A stretch of 64,000 nucleotides of DNA from Carya illinoinensis (Eukaryota; Streptophyta; Magnoliopsida; Fagales; Juglandaceae), in assembly GCF_018687715.1 (NCBI RefSeq), contig NC_056755.1, positions 37,792,001-37,856,000 of the forward strand. The letters run 5' to 3'. Positions within the stretch are counted from its first letter, which is position 1. Each line of letters opens with the position of its first letter. The notes beneath the pieces were generated by a model. The model was not told where the DNA came from, did not search any database, and saw only the letters and a program-made list of their open reading frames with translations. Below, one piece after another: positions 48,668 to 62,600 of the stretch. The position numbers and the translations under genes are program-made.

Positions 48668-49536
48668 GAAAAAGTATTGGCATCAGCCCCTGTTTGGGGA
48701 CAGCCAAAACACACCTTACGTGTCATAGGATGAAAAGACCAAAAACATCTCACAACAAAACCAAGTCTTTTTTCTCCCTCTCTCTACCCCGTGTGTCGCC
48801 CAAGCCACCCGGCCCCCGCCCCCGCCCCTCCTCTACCCCCAGCCCCACCACCCGGCGTCGGCATCCCCACCCCCACCCCCACCCGGCGTCGGCATCCTCT
48901 CCCCCACCCGCAACCTACAACGCCATCCTCTCCCCCACTCGTATCCCCCGTCGCCCATCTAGGCCAAATGAGAGTAATGGCTGTGCATGGAGGGGGCTGA
49001 GAGAGGTGGGGGTGGAGTTGGTGGTGGCTGAGGGAGGCTCTAGGTGGAGGTTGGAAGCCGTGGGCCCGGCATACGGCGGGGTAAGGGGCAGAACCCATTT
49101 TGGGTGAAACCCATTTCGAGTTTGGAAGCCGTGGGTGAGGGAGGCTGGAAGCCGTGGGTGGCGGCATAATCCGTGGGCTTGGTGGTGCTCGACGGTAGGG
49201 CTGGAGGCTGACGGCGGCGGCGGTAGTAGAGGCAAACCGTGTAGGAGAACCGTGGAGGCAAACCGTGCTCGACGGTGGGGTAGGACGTTTGAAGGTGGCT
49301 GGAGATGGCTGGCATGATGGGGAGTCAAATGGTGGTGGTTGGTGGCACTGCTGGTGGCGCACGGCCGGGCTGGGTGAGGTTGTGAGCTGAGAGGGAATTG
49401 GGTGAGGGGAGAGGTAACCGGGTGGGGAGGGGAAACAGGATTTTGTGAATTAAAAAAAAAAAAGAAAAAAAACACACCGACACATAAGGTGTGCTCCGGA
49501 TCAGCCGTGAACAGGAGCTGATCCGTAGCAAAACTC
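48668..49536. mobile_element. GC-rich Pack-MULE-like element, exact 9-bp TSD
   Basis: TTTTAGGAA flanks it at 48659-48667 and 49537-49545. Terminal inverted repeats of about 58 bp are diverged at first (GAAAAAGTATTGGCATCAGC versus inward GAGTTTTGCTACGGATCAGC) and then align well (CACACCTTACGTGTC versus CACACCTTATGTGTC). The 750-bp interior is strikingly GC-rich, rich in CCCCACCC and GGCGGC, unlike anything around it, with long open frames on both strands. This resembles captured genic sequence, but I recognise no protein, and the frames may simply reflect low stop density. Confidence 0.75.
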
Positions 49537-50026
49537 TTTTAGGAAAGACAATGTCACTGTGTGTGTTTTTCGTCTGAAAGGTGCCATATGTTGTATTGAA
49601 ATGAATATTTCTCAACCTTTATGGAATGGGTTTTGGATTGGTTCCCTTGATGAACATGGTAGTTGATACCAGGAGGTTGTTTTTGAGACCCTACCTGCGT
49701 TTTGTTGTCATTGTCATGTTTAAGGGCACTCTAATTCAAACTGTTTATTGCAAAGGAAAAAAGTTAAAAGAGGAGAGAAGCCGTTGAAATTGAAACCGAA
49801 AGCATCTAAAAAAATGTGGTCACAGGTTGAGTGACATGTATTGGATCAGCTAGAGCAGCCAAAAAAAAAAAAAAAAGACAAGAAGAAGTTTTGAATAAAA
49901 TCAAGGCGAGGCAGACTTTCAGTGTGAAAGATGATCAGATTATTTATGCTTCGAATGAAGGTATTATGAGGAATGTAGAGTAGTTTAATAAGCTGAGACT
50001 TGTTGTGCAATCTGAAGGTTTAGGCC

Positions 50027-50208
50027 CCATTTGGTTATGTAGTTCAGATGAGATAAGATGTTTTAAATAGTAATGAATCAAATATTGTTATAATATAATT
50101 TTTTAATATTAGTTTTGTATTGAGATTTGAAAAAGTTGATTTGTTTATTATATTTTGTATGAGAATTTGAAAAAGTTGTAATAATTAGATGAGATGAGAT
50201 TGTTTGGA
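50027..50208 (+). repeat. GATGAGAT-family repeat nested in the LINE
   Basis: GGCCCCATTTGGTTATGTAG through TATAATATAATTTTTTAATA and TTATTATATTTTGTATGAGA to AGATGAGATGAGATTGTTTG. This is the cleanest copy of the family in the window and it interrupts LINE ORF1. Confidence 0.7.
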
Positions 50209-53200
50209 TTTTGGTAATCACTCTGGACCCTTTCTAGTTGAGAATTCTGAGGAGGCTTCTGAGAGGATTGATACTCATCGAGAAGCTTATTTGAATCTAG
50301 CTGTAAACTTGCATTCTCCACATAGTTCTTTAAAAATTGTGGATGAAATTTTAGAGTATGAATTGGGTCGCGTAGCACAATATGTTATTGATGATCTGGA
50401 GAGGGAACATGCTGAGAGTCGAATGTGATTTTGAGGCAAAGTGTTGCTGCTATGTCAGATTTTGAAAGCTTGATAGAGGCTAAAAACATTGCTCGAAAGA
50501 ATTATGAATCTGATCCAGAGATGGGTGTAACAATTGGAGAAATTTTGGAGTTAGAGAAGATGAAATCTAGGGTGATTCATGGAGTCACCACTGGCTCCAA
50601 AAAACATAGCTAATTATGTTTAACATCCTTATGTGGAATATTATATGCATACTTCTCACAATCGTTTATCCCATATTATGAAGCAATTTAAATTACATAT
50701 TGTTGGGATTATGGAACCTTTCTTGGATGTAAAAAATATGCAATTTTGGACATGACATTTAAAGCTTTATTTATATCTCAAATTCGGATGAGGTGGAAAA
50801 ATTTGACTTTTTTGGGATGATGATATTCAGTTTTCTTTAGGTTTGTTTAAGAATCAATTTTTTTTCTGGTTGGTTCTTGATTGGGGATGATCATATATTG
50901 GTTACTTTTGTATAAAACCTGTTTTAGGCGGGTGTGGTTGGATTTGTGGGAGGATATTAGAAACTTAGATAGTGAAAGAAAGCCATGATTCTTGGCGGAT
51001 GATTTTAATATTATTTGAGATGATGGAGAGAAGGTGGGAGGTGTTCATAGGGCTATTAGGGCAAAGCAAGATTTTAATTCTTTTATTCATGATTGTGGCT
51101 TACTAGAGGTTCCTTTTAAGGGATCTAAATATTCTTGGTGTAATGGTCGGTCTGGTTGTCATCCTATTTGGGCTAAACTGCATCGGATTCTTGTTAATCC
51201 ATCATTTTTGTGAAGATTTTAGAATGCAAAAATGAAGTATCTTCCTCGTACTTCTTCTAATCATAGTCCTATGTGTATTGAGGTGCTGCAAGATAGGAGT
51301 TTTTCAGGTCCAAGTCAGTTTCGCTTCCAAAGAATGTGGACTTCTCATGATGATTTCCTCCCTCTAGTAAGTAGAGTGTGGGACTCTAATATGAATCGTA
51401 ATGCTTTGAATCGGGTGGCCAGGAATTTATTTGAACTCAAATTAGCCCTTAAAATGTGAGACATTTCAACATTTGGGCTGGTGGAGGAGTTACAAACAAT
51501 AGAAGATCAATTGGTTGGTTTGGAGAATGAAGTTGCTAGTAATTATTTTGAAATAGTCGAAAATTAGATGGTTCAACTGAAAGCAAAGCATCGATTATGG
51601 TTGGACAGAGAGGAGATTTTGTGGAAACAGAAATCACGTATTAAATGATTGAATGAGGGTGATGTAAGTACTCGGTTCTTCCATGTGAGTGTTATGCATA
51701 AGAAGAAAAGAAATATTCTAACTTCTTTAACTTTGTGGAATGGGTCTTCTTTATAGTCTCTTAAGAAGATTCATGATGGCGCTATTAATTTCTATCAGAA
51801 GCTTTTCTCTTATGAGCTAGTTGTTAGTCATGAGGCTGTATTTTCTCTCATTCCTAAGCTGGTTTGGAGGAGGAAAATGCGGCTTTTATTTAGCCTCCAT
51901 CTTTGAAGGAAGTTAAAGAGGCTCTTGATTCTACTCCGAATGATAGTTGTCCTTGGCTTGATGGATTTTCGACGGCTTTTATCAAAGTGGTTTGGAATAT
52001 TTTTCAAAATGATGTGTGGAAAGCGGCAATGGAATTCTTTAATGGTTATCCTCTACCCACTTTTTATGGTGCTACTAATTTAGTTCTTATTCCAAAAATG
52101 GATAAACCAGATAGTTTCACTAAATTCGAGCCTATTAGTTTGTGTTGTGTGGTATATAAGATTTTCTTCAAAATTATAGTGAATCGGATGTCTCCTATCT
52201 TAAGTTGATCTAACCTATACAATCATCTTTCTTAAGTAATCGTAGTATTTTTGAAAACATTTCCATTGCTCAAGAATTGGTCACTAGGTTGAATAAAAAA
52301 GTTCATGGAAGGAATGTGATTTGTAAGATTGATATGGAAAAGGCATATAATCGGGTTAACTGGTGTTTTCTTCTTCAAGTGTTGAAGGGTTTCGACTTCT
52401 CCCTAAGTTGGTGTGACCTTATTCTTTAGTGTATTTCCTTTCATTCCTTTTTGATTATGTTGAATGGAATTTCTAAGGGATTCTTCAAGGCATCATGTGG
52501 GATAAGACAAGGTGACCCGCTTTCACCTTATATTTTTATTTTATTGGAAGATATCCTTTCTAGATTATTGGATTCACAATTTTTTTTGGGTACTATTAAG
52601 TCCTATCACATTTTGACTTCTTGCTTGAGGATTTCACATCTTCTCTATGCGGATGACTTGTTGATTTTTTTTAGATAAGATACTTGATCCATGCGGAGGC
52701 TATTGAAAACTTTGAAATTATATGAATCTGTTTCAGATCAAAGGATGAATACAGAAAAATAAAGTTTGTTTTGTTCTACCAAATAACTGTGCTAGGAAAC
52801 ATAAGTTGCTGCAGATTTTAGGCTTTATTGAGGGTAATTTTCCTTGTAATTACCTTAGTGTTCCATTGCATTCTAATAGACTTATTGTTTTTTTGTTGAA
52901 GCCGTTTATTGAGAAAATCAGGAAAAAAGCTGCAAGTTGGAAAAGAAATTTTCTTTCTTCTGGTGGAAGATTGGTGTTATTGAAACATGTCCTTAATAGA
53001 ATGCCGATTCATGTTCTCTCTGTGCTGAAAATTCCTTTGGTGGTGTTTAGAGATATTCAACATATATTGTTAGAATTTTTACAGGGTTCCAAGGATGGGA
53101 GAAAGAAGAGCTTGAGTTTTTTGGAGGAAAGTTTGCCAATTGATTTTAGAAGGTGGTTTTGGGGTGAGGTATCATTCACTCTTGCTAAAGTTTGCATGGA

Positions 53201-55076
53201 AGTTGATTGGGAGTGATTCTCTATAGACAAATTATTTTAATAGCCGATATTTGAAAAATATGTCTCCTTTAGAAGCTGCTCAGTCTCCTTATGGATCTAC
53301 TTTTTGGATGAGTGTGCTTGATAGAGTTCTGTGAATTTTCAAACATGGTTTATGGAAAATAAGGGAAGGTGAGGTAAATTTTTGGTTTAAGCCTTGGCTC
53401 TCATCTGGTGTGCTTGCTGATCGAATTCAATAGATTGATTCTCATTTGCTTCAGATTTGTGATTTGCTATCTTCAGTTGGTTGGAATATACCTCATCTGT
53501 TAGCTTTGGTTGGGGAAGATTTATGTAATGAAATTCTGCCCTCTAATATTCGGTTGAAATAGGGCCCAGACATCTTCATTTGGGCTCCTTTGTCTAATGG
53601 TCAGTTTTAGACTAAGGGGCTTGGAGTATTTTAAAGCTTAATTCGGCACCTCCACATTGGACAAAATGGATTTGGTTTAGAGGAATTCCTAGCAAAATTT
53701 CTTATATTGCTTGAAATTCTGGAATCATGTGCTAGCTATTGATGTGAATATTAAAAAAATTGGTATTTATTTAGCATCTCGATGTTATTGTTGTATGGAT
53801 AAAGGTGTTATTGAAACAAAAGAACACTCATTTGGGAGTAGATTTTTTTTTTTCCAAGAGGTTAGAGGTTAGATATAGAAGTGGTAAAAGTATTTTTGAT
53901 CATGCTTCACTTTGGTGGTCGAAAGCCAAAAGTTCTTCTCATCTGGGAATAATGCGTGGACTTATTCCGACTATGATTATTAGGAGACTTTGGCTTTTTT
54001 GATGTAAGATTTGTATGGAGAATCATAAAGTCACTTGGGAGCATATTGTGTAGGCTATTTTGCTATAGATTCAGAATGTGTTTGTGGTGTTGATGAAGAT
54101 CAAGTCTTGTTCTACTCGGGACCAAGACTTGATCTTCTTATGTTGAGGTATACTAAAGCTAGAGCTTTTGCTTAGCAACTTCCAAATTGTGGTTATTGGA
54201 AGTTAAATATAGATGGTTGTTCATTGGGCAATCCTAGATGGTCTAGGGGAGGTGGTGTGATTTGAGATCATAGAGGAGACTTATTTGTAGGTTTTTCTCA
54301 TCACTATCAGATTCAGACTAGTATTGTTGCTGAATTTTGGGCTTTAAGGAATGGACTCAGACTATGTAAAGACTTGGGTTTGTCAAGTATTATGGTTGAG
54401 ATAGACTCAATGATGGTGATTTCATGGATTCAACGTGGTGAATGTTCCTACTGATATTTATAGAATTTTTGGGAAGAGGTTCTTGATCTTTTTTAGAGTG
54501 TTAATGCTTGGATTTGCCATGTTTTTCAAGAATGTAATATGGTTGCTGATTATTTTGCAAACAAAGGAGCCCGTAATCTGTGTATGGATCTTCGGGCTCA
54601 TAGTTTTCTTCCTAGAAGACTTAAAAGTTTGTTGTGCCTTGACAAATGTTCTTTACTTTATGTGCAATTGAGGAAGGTTTAGCGAGAGTAGGTAAGAGAC
54701 ATGCAAGGCCATATCCTTTTCAATCCAAGCTAAGTTGTATTTGTTCTATTGCGAGACTAAGCAGGCAAGGAAGCAAACATTGTCAAGAGGAACTTAACTT
54801 GGTTGGTTTTAGTGGAGTTACACAAAAGATTTTTTCGTCTAATGTCAGATTAATTTGGCAAATTTTTTTCTTAAATGTTTACTATTTCTTTATGATTTGG
54901 GTAGTTCTTATTGGTTGTAATTATTTGATAGTAAGGTTATTTTATTGTAACCATGATTTTCTTTTGCCAAATCTGAGGGTTTATCAATAAAGTTTGGAGG
55001 TCTTTCCTCCTTCTGAAAAAAATAAAATAAATAAAAGCCATAAAATGTGTAAATCTCACACTAGGGCGGGCAAAAG

Positions 55077-58000
55077 CTCCAACAGCACCGACTCTATCAA
55101 AGCTCCGACCACACTTTGACTTCGATGGAGTCGGAATTGTTAAAAATCGTAGTCGGAATAACTCTGGCTCCTTTAATCGGAGCTGAACTCCAAATTTTTT
55201 TTTTTGTCTTACCTGAAACTATGTTGTTCCATTTAAAGTAGAATGACGTTGTTTTATTCATAAGGAGGTTCAAAACGCAAGACCCTCTTCTCCCCCTCAT
55301 CCTCGTAGTTGTACACAGTGAGCTTCCTTCCCCTTCTCCCTCTTCTGCTTTCCTCGTGAGTTACCTGCACTTCTCCCCATCGCTTGCACCATTGCGAGCC
55401 ATTATAGAGGGTTTTAATTGTTGTAAGGCTTAAATCTTATATTTTCTTATAAAGGTTTTAATTGTTTATTAATTGACTGATTGAGGGTTTGAAAATTGTT
55501 GAAATTGTTTGTGAAATTTGTTATTTTTGTGGTTTTTGTTGTTGATTTATTGTTTGAATTGGCAGATTTCTATTTTTAGGATTTTAGTCATGAGATTTGT
55601 GGGATTTTGTTTGGAAAAAATTAAATGATTCCCTTCATACAATGTCTACTCGATATTCGCTATAGTGTAGCTCGAGAAACATCATACAAATTGTTCTCTT
55701 GAGCCTTCGCTAGAGTGTGGCTCGAGCAAGATTCACACAAATTGTTTGCTCGAGACTTTGCTCAAGTGTGACTCGAGCAAACATCATACAGATTATTCAC
55801 TCGAGCCACTGCTCGAGTGTGGCTCGAGCGAACTTTACACATATTGTTTGCTTGAGCTTTCGCTTGAATGTGGCTCTTACAGATATTCAATTTTTGTGTT
55901 TTATTTATTTTTAAAACCACAAATACAACTAGATACATACGTTTTTCCTTTTCAATGTGCAGATAATTTTCATAACATGTTAAATAAGAGTTGTTTGTTA
56001 ATTATTTTAGATTATTTACATAGCAAATTATGGATGTTACACCATCTGACCGTAGTTCTCCACAAAAGGATTATGCATAGCCGTTGGGGTCACTGAAAGG
56101 TACTTCGGGTCGTAGACTCGAACTAAAGCAGATACCTCACGTACAAGTAGTCGGATCCCAATAGATCTAGAAAATGTTGATATGCTTAATGAGGAGGAGG
56201 ATTTCATGAATGTTGAGGTTGATCGACCATCATGACTTAGTAAAAAAAGGTCACGGACATGGAAACATTTTACCAAAATTTCTGGTGATCGTGAGAACCT
56301 GCAGGTTCGATACCACAATTGTAGGCAACTATGCGGTTGTCATTCGAAGAAGTAAGGTATGTTAGTATTAATAGCATATCTTATGGGCTGCTAGTGGTAT
56401 AAGATTCACAAAAAGTTGGTGGCAACTAATCAAACGAAACTGAGTTACGAGACTTCTACGGCAACTGATGGCACACGAATTAAGAAGCTATCCGTCCCTC
56501 AATATAGTGAGAAGATGTTGAAGAATGTCTTTGTGGAGATGATCATCACTTATGAGATGTCTTTTATCACGATTAATAAGGGAGGCTTTCGTAAATTTGC
56601 GCACACTTCAGAGCCACGATTTTCCATGCCTTCACGGTATACAATGATTCGAAATTGTTTGAAGATGCATGCCAAGAAGAAGGCAACTATGAAGGAAATA
56701 TTTATCGCCATTGGCCAGAGAGTTTAATTTATGCCTGATAAATGGACCTTCATACAAAATGTAGGTTACATATGTATTACAACCCACTTTATTAACAGAA
56801 AGTGGACATTGCAGAAACGGATTATCGGTTTTAAAGAAATTATTGATCACAAAGGTTCATCCATTAGCAAGGAGATGGATGACTGTATAAAGGATTGTGG
56901 GATCATAAAAGTGCTTTGTATCACGGTTGATAATGCCAGTGTGAATGATACTACCATTGATTGGATTAGGTGGTAAAGGAAGATATCATTCATGAGCACC
57001 AGTTTATTTATATTCGATGTTGTGCCTATTTACAATCTCATAATTTTTGAGGGGTTAAAAGAGGTTGATGATTCCATTACTAAAATCCAGAACCTTGTGA
57101 GATATGTGAAGGCTTCCCTGAAATGGCTATGCTAGTTTAAGGTAATGGTCGAACAACTTAAGATCTCATTTTCTAGTATGTTGTAATTGGACGTTCCAAC
57201 TCAATGGAATTCTACATACACGATGTTGGATGTAGCGCAGAAGTACCAAACATCGTTTGAACAGATAGAGATCGAGGAAGGGGGCATGATGTATGCTCTG
57301 CTGGAGTCAGTTGGGGGGGGAAAGGGACTCGATGTGCTGAACACATTTGATTAGGTCAATGTCAAGTATTTTGTTCAATTTTTGAAATTATTTTATGACA
57401 TAACTAAACGGATATCTGGAACAAAATATCCTATTGTGAACATGTACTCCGAGGAGCTCTCGGGGATTTATGACCACTTGCAACAGAGTTGTGTTGACAA
57501 TGTGGGTTTGTTGAATGTAATGATTGTGTGGATGAAATACAAATATAATAAATATTAGAAGATGTGGATAAGATAAATATATTATTATTTGTAGCTACAA
57601 TCCTTGACCACCGATATAAATTAGTGATTGTAGATTTTGGATTAGGGACGTCCTGGGTGATGAGGACGTTGATCAATTTATTAGATCGCTTAAATGTAAT
57701 ATTGATGAATTATATAGCCACTACAACAATAGTGATCAATATTCAATCGAAGGTGTAGCTCCTCACGCCCGATTGACTTGACATCTTCCTGGGATGACAC
57801 ACATGTACAAAGTTCAAATGTTTTGATACTACAACGATTTCATCAAAACCGTGCATCAAGGATAATTATGAAGTGTAAGTTTGAGGTTGAGCATTATTTT
57901 ATGGAAGATATCAAGGCACCTAGTAATACATTTAAGATGTTAACTTGATGGAATGTGAATTCTGACAAGTTTCTAATAATTTCCTGAATAGCTAGGGATG

Positions 58001-58160
58001 TACTAGTCATTCATATTACTACGGTTGCCTCTGAGTTGGTATTTAGCACTAGAGGTCGTGTCTTGAATGCATTTCGGAGTTCATTGTCTTTAACCACCAT
58101 TGAGGCTCTCATATGCACACAGAACTGGTTAAGTTCAATGCCCATTGGAGTATAATCAGT
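55077..58160 (+). pseudogene. Dead hAT transposase, zf-BED/RICESLEEPER type
   Basis: The likely 5' terminus is TAGGGCGGGCAAAAGCTCC (about 55071) with subterminal CCGACTC/GAGTCGG motifs. A BED-type zinc finger region lies near 56240-56350 (SRTWKHFTKI). A central part follows at 56416-56980 (FVEMIITYEMSFITINKGGF; ITVDNASVND), then VPTQWNSTYTMLD at about 57195. The C-terminal hAT dimerisation motif is at about 58005-58155 (TVASELVFSTRGRVLNAFRS). Several stops and frameshifts; not functional. The 3' terminus was not firmly located. Confidence 0.85.
55648..55880. repeat. Five ~51-bp tandem repeats with CTCGAG palindromes
   Basis: GTGTGGCTCGAGC-type blocks recur at 55671, 55721, 55772, 55823 and 55874 (period 50-51 bp), each followed by ATCATACAAATTGTT-like spacer. 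Units contain XhoI-type palindromes (CTCGAG) and inverted GCTCGAG pairs. It lies between the hAT 5' end and its coding region, a position used by subterminal transposase-binding repeats. Confidence 0.85.
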
Positions 58161-58952
58161 AGATACCGTTGATGCCAAGAGTTATAAACTTGAATCAGGT
58201 AACTTTATGATTTGAAATGATTATTTACATAATTTTAATGTTTTCATTATATAATTTATAATTTATATTATTTTGTAGACCTATATGTTAATTTCAAATT
58301 AATTATTGATGACTGAGACGGACGCATCTTGGGATGACCCATTTATTGGTGAGAAAATCAATACTATGATTACCATCATGTAAAAGTCGTCAAAGTTAGA
58401 GTGAATGTGAGTTCATAATGTATCTTATTTTATCTCATATATCACTTGGCTGATAATTTAAAAGTTTATAATTAAATGACTAAAGAAAAGATAGTGCATT
58501 TGATCAATAAAGCTTCATGTAGGAAAATTAAAAATTACTATTGAGTCATCAATTCAAATAAATGGATTGTCAAGACTGGCGCTGGTGACTGTCGCTATTT
58601 GAATAAAATCTATGACATTAATAATATTTTGAAATTTAAATTTGTTGTGATTTGTAATTTTAGCTTTTTAATTTATTTTTTTACAATGTTTTAGATTTTT
58701 TAATTATTTTTTTACACCATTGTCTTTTTTTTTTTTCATAAATCTTTTTAAATAGAGATGGGTTAATCTAAACTTCATTTTAGGTCTTGGATATTGGATG
58801 GTGGGCCTAGGCCCAATCTGAGTATGGCAAACCCAAAAGCACTTCGATCGATGCTTCAAGCTCCAACTTCAACCTCCAAACCGGAGTCGGAGGTGGGCAT
58901 TCCGACCGTCAGAATCAAAGCCTACCCTTATTTCATACACACACTTTTGAAT

Positions 58953-59070
58953 AGAGTAAAATCTATAATTAAAAAATTAATTTTTTTAATATAAATTCTA
59001 AAACTCCTCACTTTTTTTAAAGAAAATACATAAAACTTGCATAACTTAAAACTGTAAATATCATTTACCA
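58953..59070. mobile_element. Degenerate copy of the 175-bp MITE family
   Basis: AGAGTAAAATCTATAATTAA at the left and AACTGTAAATATCATTTACC at the right match blocks of 19917-20091; the middle is shortened. No clear target duplication. Confidence 0.4.
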
Positions 59071-59611
59071 AATTATTTACACAATGGCTCAGCTTGACCT
59101 CTTTTCACATGACAAGTTTTTACATACTTTTGCTTTTTGATTGCTAGGCATTGTGAAAGCTACATTGAAATTGATACATCATGTTCCGGGACAATGAGTG
59201 AGAATATGGGTACGAGACCTTTTTTCTCCACTGTTTCAACAACTGAGATGCACTTCATTATTAAAGAGTCTCGGCACTCGAACAAGAGTCGAACACCATC
59301 GTGACTCGTGGGAGAGACATACTACAGCAAACAAACCATTCACATAGTAGTGTATATAACCTTAACAAACAGCAACCATATTACAGACCGAGGCATGAAA
59401 GGGTGGGGGAGCAAGCCTATGAATACTGGAACCATCTAGGATGATATATCTTTGCCTACTACTTTGTTTTTCCATAACAACTTTCAATATTTAGAACATA
59501 CGTAAACAGGAAACACTGGACCCATTCATGGCTTTCAGCATTTGAATAGAAAACATTTCCAACATTTTTTGTTTAACTAGAATATGGTATGCATAATGCG
59601 GTTGGGTTGCA

Positions 59612-62600
59612 CTAGTTGCGGCTTTTGAACTTTTCCATTGCCCTTGGGGCTGCAAAAATCAAATATGAAAAATATTAGCGAGGTCCAGTGGTATTTTAGT
59701 GACTTCGTCTAGTATAAACATGAGCAAAAAGCTAATGGATTGCTGAATCAGTAAAATGGGAAGCATTACATTTTTTTCGATGGGAAATATCATGAAACAT
59801 AGGATACATGTACAAGAATTTTTAATCTCAGATCTTCACTAAGTACATAATATTTAGCATCACGTACCTAACCCAATAGCCTCTGAACTCTTCATGATTC
59901 TCATCCTCTTACAAGAGTAAGTGAACATCCTGCAAAAAACGGTGATACAAATTGACATAAATACTCTCTTTCACCTGTGATATATTAGTAAATGTTTGGT
60001 GAGACAAGGAAACAAATCTTCACTTCAAAACAAGAAAATAGTTCCATAACAGTACATAACAACTCAAAGCAAATACAATTCAGATCAAGTCAGTAACCTA
60101 GACTTCAATCATGCCAAGCTTCTGAAGAAAAAATTTGATAACAGAAGTAATGCATCGCCTAGACAGAATTTGGATTAGGTTCACAATTTCATGGCCTGCA
60201 TGGAGAATCCTCCTCCCCTTATTAAGTATAATCTATGAAAACGTTTTTGTAATTCTTTGATCTGTAATATCCTATTCTCTAAAAGGGATTCAAACTTTTT
60301 GAGCACTATAAATTCATCTGACATGGACATCCCTCTAGCAATTTGATCAGATAATTCATTGATAGTTTTCATACAAGTAATTCGCAAAAGTTTTGAGTCA
60401 AGGTTAAAACTTACTCCCAGGGAACATCACCAACTAACATCCAATCACCATCTTTGTCTTCATAGGTGAGTACATATTCAGAACCATGGAGCAGATCCAT
60501 TAACCGACTCTCGCTCAATCCATCTCTGCTGGGAACTCCATGAGAGCCACACTGACCTGAATCAGAAATTCATAAAAATAACTTCAACTCCCTCAAAACA
60601 AAAAAGTACGTGTGCATATGACATCATCCTTGTTCATGCTAAATGATTTCACGTGTGCATGCACATGTAAGTTAATTTGTGATATCACTATATTTGTATA
60701 AGCATCATCCCATTGCTAACTGATGCAACATCACATGAAAGTTGATTTGTTCTAATATGTGCTTAACATGGTAGTTAAGTTGATACTTTGGTGACTTCAA
60801 ATGAGTGTTTTCTTTAAAATTCAAAAATCGCCTCATTATCACACCAGTGAATTTACTATATTATACCACTCTCTAGTTTGTTTAAATACTCGGTAAGATA
60901 CAGTTCCATGATTTGGGGATACCTTGGGACATTTGAAGATACCACTGTTGCTTCTTACTCACTGCCTTGTTCTAAGATTCTGGTTGGAAGATGCTAACAT
61001 GTGTTATTTCTAAGGTACAAGAACCACTATCTCTTTTATCACAAAAAATAAAAATAAAAATATTTGTTAGGAATGAGGCAAATGCTTGTGTACCGATGTA
61101 TCAAGAGAAAGAGAGAGAAGAACTGTCATCTTGAAAGAAGGTGAACCAGGAGCACCTGAATCTTTGCAAAGAGAATTTACCAATTGTAAAGCAGCTGAAC
61201 ATCTTTTCCAGTGCAGAAGAGAGTTCCCTATAACTCCCATAGTTTTTTAGATCAACTTTTCTCAGGTATGGAGCACCATCCATGCTGACCTTGACATACA
61301 GACATCCAGATCCAAACTTGCCCTCTGAGTCATCATCATTCTTTGGAGGATGAGAAGCCATTGAATTCTTCCGGAAAGAACGAATTGGTGGCCATCCCAC
61401 AACCTGTGCCCTGTCACACAAGAAAAAGGGACCAAAAGGAAAAGTAAATCATTAATTCTGAAATTCATAGAAGTAGCCTTTATTAATTTATTGGGAAACG
61501 CAATAGAGATTTTATAATGAAACAGAGAGAGAATTTCCTTCATAAAGAATTTCCTTCATAAAGGGCCAGAGAATAAAAGTTACAAAGCAATAACACTTGG
61601 CTCATAGATTAGAGATAAATCTCCCCGGAAGCTGCGAAACACGAATACTGGGAGACATGTCTTGAGATTGAATTTATGCAACACGCAAAGACATCCCAGA
61701 AAAAAATGAAAACAAACAACTTGGAGAAGTTCGATTTGGAGACATGTACAAAAGGAAAATCGAGTAAAACAACTGAAATGTCTAACACCGAAACAAAGCT
61801 CTGAAAAACACATCACCTTTGCAAAATTCTAGTCTCAGTTTAGTTTTAAGTACAAAAAAATTATCAAATTTCAGAAAAAATAGAGGTCCACCCGTTTTGG
61901 CCAAGTAACTAATCCTCATGGAGTTTACCTTTCCTTCTTTTTTCTATTTCAAAAGTAACACAAACAAGATCAATCAAACTCAAATATCAATCCTTTTGTT
62001 TCCCGACATTTCCAGAGCAAGGAAATAGACAGCGAGAGAAAAAAGAAATTCTAAAAAGAGAAAAAAAAAAAGAAGGATGATGATGTATTCAGAACATAGC
62101 AAGAAAATGGACAAGTATAATCTTTTAACATTTTTTTGATCGGTATAATCTATTAACATTTTAACGATAAAATATTACGGGGATAAAATATTTTTTTATA
62201 GGTAATAAAATTTTTTATTGCTCGTGAGAAATTGAGAATGGGTAAAAGCCCAATAATGCGTAACATATGCATGGAGTTAAAATATAGCTACCACAATAAC
62301 TTTTTTCATCAGTGATTTTCTTCCTGAAAAAATAACAGAGAGAGAAAGAAACCAAGAGGAATTTAGTTACTTTGCTGCAGGAGCAGAGAGCTGGGACTTC
62401 TTCTCCTGCAACGGCTTAGGTGACTGAGGAACAACGCCATCTTTCAGAACCGGAACACCCAAACCCGGATTCTGATTGGCACACTCGGACCCACCCCCAA
62501 GACCACCTTTTCCTGACCCATTAACACCTCTGGGAGAGAACAAGTTCCCACCTTTACCCAACTCAGCCTCGGATCCACCACTCCCAGAAAAAACCCACTT

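Larger units (their letters stand above)
48250..55036 (+). mobile_element. Dead L1-type LINE with nested insertions
   Basis: ORF1-like DUF4283 region at 48254-48660 (PFLDEIKKFIKFRGGLKV) is interrupted by a Pack-MULE-like element (48668-49536) and continues to about 50613, with another nested repeat at 50027-50208. An endonuclease C-terminal half lies near 50930-51190 (FKGSKYSWCNGRSG). RT follows at 51900-52680 (NLVLIPKMDKPDSFTKFEPI, GIRQGDPLSPYIF, LLYADDLLIFF), then a post-RT region at 52806-53216 and RNase H at about 54180-54450 (GYWKLNIDGCSLGNP, AEFWALRNGLRL). An A-rich tail ends near 55036. The YADD box is intact but stops and frameshifts are frequent. Only distantly related to the minus-strand LINE at 12.5-16.6 kb. 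5' border uncertain. Confidence 0.88.

Noticed and set aside
48784..49475. Proline/histidine-rich open frames on both strands of the GC-rich insert
   Set aside because: Low stop density in GC-rich DNA explains them; no domain, no codon-position signal, and they lie inside a transposon-like insert with TIRs and a 9-bp TSD.
58790..58925. Right terminus of the hAT relic (GGAGTCGGAGGTGGGCA)
   Set aside because: It has CCGAC/GTCGG motifs, but the GGTGGGCA is in direct rather than inverted orientation relative to the left end, so it cannot be the matching terminus.
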